Position numbers and translations under genes: made by a program
Assembly (NCBI RefSeq): GCF_041224415.1
Contig: NZ_JBGFFE010000001.1
Span: 186,001 to 250,000 of the forward strand
Reading direction: 5' to 3'
DNA length: 64,000 nt
DNA from: Clostridium_B lapidicellarium
Lineage (GTDB): Bacteria; Bacillota; Clostridia; Clostridiales; Clostridiaceae
The notes under the pieces: generated by a model
Database searches by the model: none
What the model saw: the letters and a program-made list of their open reading frames with translations, nothing else
Told to the model about the DNA's origin: nothing
Part shown: positions 60,940-64,000 of the stretch, piece after piece
Position numbering within the stretch: position 1 is the first letter of the stretch
Layout of the letters: each line of letters starts with the position of its first letter

Positions 60940-62136
60940 TTAAATGCGGTTAAACTTAAAATTACCTTTCCCATCTTTCATTATAACCTTAACTTTATCT
61001 TTTTTATCCAGTTCATCTATAGTATTTATTATATTTTTACACTCATCTTCTATTATGGAATATCCTCTATTCAGCACATTTGAAGGGTTGTTGGCCGAAA
61101 GCAGGGAATTTATCTTGGCAAGTTTCTCCCTTTCCTTACTGATTCTAGTATTTATTTTCAAATCAAGAATCTGCTTAAACTTGTCTATGACATTATACTG
61201 ATTTATCACATATATCATTGGACTGTAAGATCGCAAATTCCCTCTCACAAGAGCTAATCTGTCCTTTTCCACTCCTATTCTATTTTCAATATAACTGGAA
61301 AGTGCATCCTTATAATTCAGCAATTTCTTCAGAAATTCATCCATATTAAATACCGCAATTTCTGCGGCAGCAGAAGGAGTTGGCGCCCTTCTATCCGACA
61401 CAAAATCCGCTATGGTAAAGTCAATTTCATGCCCTATTCCTGTTATTATGGGCTTTTCAGAATTATATATTGCCCTTGCCAGTTTTTCATCGTTGAAACA
61501 CCATAGATCCTCTATGGAACCCCCGCCTCTTGCTATAATTATAAGATCTACATCTTCAATCGAATTAAATTTGCAAATGCCCTCTATTACATTTTCGCTG
61601 GCCCTTACTCCCTGTACCAGTGAAGGAAAAATCAAAAGTTCCACCTTGTTATTTCTTCTTCTGGTAACATTTATTATATCCCTTACAGCAGCTCCTGTAG
61701 GAGAAGTTATAATTCCTATCTTCGAGGCATAAGAGGGTATTTCCTTTTTATGATTCTCATCAAATAGTCCCACTGCAGCCAATTTAGATTTCAGTTTTTC
61801 AAAAGCCAGATACAGTTCTCCCTTCCCCTCGGGTTTCATCTCGCTGCAGTAAAGCTGGTACTCTCCTTCTTTTTCATAGACGGATATTCTCCCTTTTACT
61901 ATAACTTTCATGCCGTCTTCCGGTAAAAAATCCAGCTTGACAACTGAATCTCTAAACATAATACAATTTATTCTACTGTATTCATCTTTCAATGAAAAAT
62001 ACATATGTCCGCTGCTGTGAAACTTGAAGTTTGAGATTTCTCCCTTTATAGAACAGTTGGCAAGTATAAAATCACTGTCAAAAGCTTTTTTTATGTATTT
62101 GTTAATATCGGATACCGTTAATGTTTTAATATACAT
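60940..62136 (-). CDS. xseA: Exodeoxyribonuclease VII large subunit
   Basis: XseA is the catalytic subunit of exonuclease VII, a metal-independent single-strand DNA nuclease. The 398-residue protein has an N-terminal OB-fold (ILANCSIKGEISNFKFHSSG HMYF), the core ARGGGSIEDLWCFNDEKLAR and GIGHEIDFTIADFVSDRRAP TPSAAAE, and a coiled-coil C-terminus. It follows nusB. Confidence 0.97.
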   Translation of the reverse strand: MYIKTLTVSDINKYIKKAFDSDFILANCSIKGEISNFKFHSSGHMYFSLKDEYSRINCIMFRDSVVKLDFLPEDGMKVIVKGRISVYEKEGEYQLYCSEMKPEGKGELYLAFEKLKSKLAAVGLFDENHKKEIPSYASKIGIITSPTGAAVRDIINVTRRRNNKVELLIFPSLVQGVRASENVIEGICKFNSIEDVDLIIIARGGGSIEDLWCFNDEKLARAIYNSEKPIITGIGHEIDFTIADFVSDRRAPTPSAAAEIAVFNMDEFLKKLLNYKDALSSYIENRIGVEKDRLALVRGNLRSYSPMIYVINQYNVIDKFKQILDLKINTRISKEREKLAKINSLLSANNPSNVLNRGYSIIEDECKNIINTIDELDKKDKVKVIMKDGKGNFKFNRI

Positions 62137-62154
62137 ATCACATGACCTCTCAAC

Positions 62155-62616
62155 TTATCGATCTTTAATCATATTCCCGAGCACACCATTTATAAAGGAT
62201 GCAGATTTATTCGAGGAATATTTTTTAGCCAGTTCTATGGCCTCATTTATAGATACCTTTTCCGGTATACCGTCTTCATACAAAAATTCATAGGTACAAA
62301 TCCTTAAAATTGCCACATCCACTTTGGATAATCTATTTAACCTCCATTTTCTCAAATACATTTCAATCTTTTTGTCAATGGTATCTATATTTTTCTCTAT
62401 GCCTTCCAGGACCCTCGTTATATATTCTATGTCCATATTTTTTAAATCACCAATTTTTTCTCCATAAAATTCTTCCTCACTGTCATCCGTTAAATTCTTT
62501 CCCTTTTCTGTAACATTTTCCTTTAAATTTGTTATGATACCGCCGGATTTCTCTCTATTTATAGTCATCTGAAATAATAATTTCATGGCCAATTCCCTAG
62601 ATTTTCTTCTGTTCAT
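62155..62616 (-). CDS. nusB: Transcription antitermination factor NusB
   Basis: NusB binds boxA RNA with NusE (ribosomal S10) and acts in rRNA transcription antitermination. The 153-residue all-helical protein begins MNRRKSRELAMKLLFQMTIN and has RLSKVDVAILRICTYEFLYE followed by IPEKVSINEAIELAKKYSS. A lysine- and glutamate-rich insert (about residues 25-60) is longer than in E. coli. Confidence 0.95.
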   Translation of the reverse strand: MNRRKSRELAMKLLFQMTINREKSGGIITNLKENVTEKGKNLTDDSEEEFYGEKIGDLKNMDIEYITRVLEGIEKNIDTIDKKIEMYLRKWRLNRLSKVDVAILRICTYEFLYEDGIPEKVSINEAIELAKKYSSNKSASFINGVLGNMIKDR

Positions 62617-62710
62617 TTTTTCCTCCTACTTAGATGAAGCTTATAAAAATAATTATTGTCATTTCAGATACAATTATACTTAAACTGATATTCTAGTTCA
62701 AGTTTATTAG

Positions 62711-62748
62711 GATAAAATAATGCACCCTCTAAATAGAGGGTGCATTAT
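62711..62748 (-). terminator. Terminator after the Asp23 gene
   Basis: ATAATGCACCCTCT/AGAGGGTGCATTAT is a perfect 14-bp stem with a short AAAT loop, followed on the minus strand by TTTTATCC. It lies just after the Asp23 gene stop and before nusB. Confidence 0.9.
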
Positions 62749-62753
62749 CCATC

Positions 62754-63146
62754 TTACTCTTCTACATCATCATTGATTTCTTCTGTTTTTGGGATCATAA
62801 CATTTTGAACATGTATATTTATAGCTGAAACATCCAAGCCGGTCATTGATTCAACTGCCCTTTTCACATTTTCTTGAACTTTCACTGCTACATCCGGAAT
62901 TCTGACGCCATATTTTACTACTACATATAAATCTATCGCTGCACTATTTTCATTTACATTTACCTTAACACCCTTAGATAAATTTTTTTTACCCGACAGT
63001 ATTTGAGTAATCCCGCCTACGAGGCTGGCGCTCATTCCAACTATTCCATCTATTTCAGTAGTAGCAAGGCCTGCAATTACACCTACAACTTCGTCAGATA
63101 TTTTCACAATACCCATATCTATTTCGTTATTTTTATCTTCTTCCAT
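62754..63146 (-). CDS. Asp23/Gls24 family envelope stress protein
   Basis: A 130-residue protein of the Asp23/Gls24 (DUF322) family. GIVKISDEVVGVIAGLATTE followed by IDGIVGMSA, and the later GVKVNVNENSAAIDLYVVVK with RIPDVAVKVQENVKRAVESM, are the conserved blocks. Members are membrane-associated or cytoplasmic proteins tied to cell-envelope stress; the nusB neighbourhood copy (YqhY in Bacillus) is linked to fatty-acid synthesis control. Its transcript ends at a strong terminator. Confidence 0.93.
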   Translation of the reverse strand: MEEDKNNEIDMGIVKISDEVVGVIAGLATTEIDGIVGMSASLVGGITQILSGKKNLSKGVKVNVNENSAAIDLYVVVKYGVRIPDVAVKVQENVKRAVESMTGLDVSAINIHVQNVMIPKTEEINDDVEE

Positions 63147-63256
63147 TGTTGCACCTCCTAGATTTTCACACCATCGAAAGATCCACGTTATATATATTAT
63201 AGCAAAGGAATATTTTTTTTACAATTATTTATTTTTATGTAATGCCTCACAGCCCT

Positions 63257-63799
63257 CTAACCCTGTTTTACTTCTATTTCCACATCCTGAATATGGGACA
63301 CACTCATTACCACATCTTTTATTACTCTTGTATCCTTATCTGCCAGTTTATCCTTTCCCTTAACTATTATTCTGGCCTTGTCATTTTCTATAGAGCATAT
63401 GACATCTTCATACCCTTTGCTCTTCAGAATATTTTCTATTTTCATTTCATAGTTTGTATTCATTGCCAGCTCGGTATATTTCTTTTCCGCATCTGCACGG
63501 TTTTCCTTGGATGCATTGGCATCATCTATAAGACTTTTCAAAGTTTGGAGAGTCTCAGCATTTTTCTGATCCCTGGTAAGTTTCGTTTCTTCAAAAAATT
63601 GGGACTTAGATTGAGTCTGAGATGTCTTCTTGGTCTCATTGTTATTGTTGTTAAGAGATATTGTACTCTTGCCGCTACCATTATCAACTCCATTTACATA
63701 ATTTATGGGACTATTTAATTTTGTGGCAACAACCCCCACGCAGATAATAAGTGCCAAAAGAGTTACAATAATAACAGCTTGCTTTTTATTCATTTTCAA
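63257..63799 (-). CDS. spoIIIAH: Stage III sporulation protein AH
   Basis: SpoIIIAH is the mother-cell membrane protein that pairs with forespore SpoIIQ to form the channel between the two cells. The 180-residue protein has an N-terminal helix (QAVIIVTLLALIICVGVVA), a low-complexity Ser/Asn/Thr linker, and the C-terminal YscJ/FliF-like ring-building domain with YTELAMNTNYEMKIENILKS followed by KGYEDVICSIENDKARIIVK. It is the last gene of the spoIIIA operon. Confidence 0.95.
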   Translation of the reverse strand: MKMNKKQAVIIVTLLALIICVGVVATKLNSPINYVNGVDNGSGKSTISLNNNNNETKKTSQTQSKSQFFEETKLTRDQKNAETLQTLKSLIDDANASKENRADAEKKYTELAMNTNYEMKIENILKSKGYEDVICSIENDKARIIVKGKDKLADKDTRVIKDVVMSVSHIQDVEIEVKQG

Positions 63800-63853
63800 T
63801 CCCCCCTAATCTACCTTCTAAAAAAATTATATGCACGAAGGTATATTTATATA

Positions 63854-64000
63854 CTATTTTTTCATTGGATACACATTTACCTTATCCCCTGATATTCCAA
63901 ACAGGTCAGTTACAGCTTTGGATATTCTGAGTTCAGTTACCTTGTTCTCTGCTCCTTCGGCTACAACACATACTCCAAGCACTTTTGGATTATAAGTTTT
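63854..64000 (-). CDS. spoIIIAG: Stage III sporulation protein AG, C-terminal fragment
   Basis: The last 48 codons of SpoIIIAG, cut by the right edge. The fragment includes PKVLGVCVVAEGAENKVTEL and ends DKVNVYPMKK, with the ring-building motif of the SpoIIIAG C-terminal domain. SpoIIIAG forms a large oligomeric ring in the mother-cell outer membrane of the engulfed forespore. The stop is at 63854-63856; spoIIIAH follows 54 bases later. Confidence 0.88.
   Translation of the reverse strand, partial: KTYNPKVLGVCVVAEGAENKVTELRISKAVTDLFGISGDKVNVYPMKK

Noticed and set aside
1..64000. CRISPR arrays, tRNA/rRNA genes, insertion sequences or prophage
   Set aside because: No regularly spaced repeats, no tRNA cloverleaf or rRNA stretches and no transposase or phage genes were seen. 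The only recombinase is the conserved XerD-like gene.

Overview
The window is a stretch of a low-GC, spore-forming, strictly anaerobic Firmicute chromosome, most likely Clostridium sensu stricto and close to Rnf-bearing species such as C. kluyveri or C. ljungdahlii. The evidence is the gene content: spoIIIAG/AH, spo0A, spoIVB, spoIIM, ytfJ and dacF for sporulation, a complete Rnf complex, a fused clostridial-type PurL, a T-box in front of alaS, and AT-rich spacers with AGGAGG-type ribosome sites. No species call is possible by eye. I see no rRNA, tRNA, phage, insertion sequence or CRISPR array. Most genes are on the minus strand, so replication probably runs right to left.

Left to right: (1) 1-8.8 kb is housekeeping: typA, ylbF, rnjA, fur, a DUF1292 gene, ruvX, ireB, alaS with its T-box leader, an AI-2E permease and a PRC-barrel protein. 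(2) 8.9-11.8 kb holds iscR, separated from the iscS/iscU genes that usually follow it, and a divergent metal-efflux module (P1B ATPase plus CsoR-family repressor) with a striking 60-bp inverted-repeat control region. (3) 11.8-15.5 kb holds a flavin reductase-like gene, hisK-type phosphatase, an AEC permease, an unknown gene and a PAP2 protein. (4) 15.6-23.4 kb is a ten-gene histidine operon, hisZGDBHACFIE. (5) 23.5-31.4 kb holds degV, purL with a PurR-like double box, a small OrtA-like protein, glyA and a split ThrE-type exporter. (6) 31.4-36.1 kb is a mixed accessory stretch: HAD phosphatase, lipoprotein, DUF4397 protein, LUD protein, C_GCAxxG_C_C protein, and a NusG-II/Gx-transporter pair. 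(7) 36.1-41.8 kb is rseC-rnfCDGEAB. (8) 42-64 kb is a dense sporulation, cell-wall, segregation and isoprenoid block: dacB, ytfJ, scpBA, cca, dacF, xerD, spoIIM, nudix, spo0A, spoIVB, recN, argR, nadK, tlyA, dxs, ispA, xseB, xseA, nusB, asp23, spoIIIAH and the end of spoIIIAG.

Most of this is conserved, well-described biology and I did not find a clearly new multi-gene system. The points most worth a second look are: the inverted-repeat operator of the metal-efflux module; a XerD whose catalytic Arg I and first HxxR His are replaced; a palindromic leader before rnfC; an apparently nucleophile-less transglutaminase-like protein divergent from rseC; a small OrtA-like protein whose ribosome site sits in a hairpin; and a spo0A promoter in which a perfect sigma-H match overlaps a Spo0A box.
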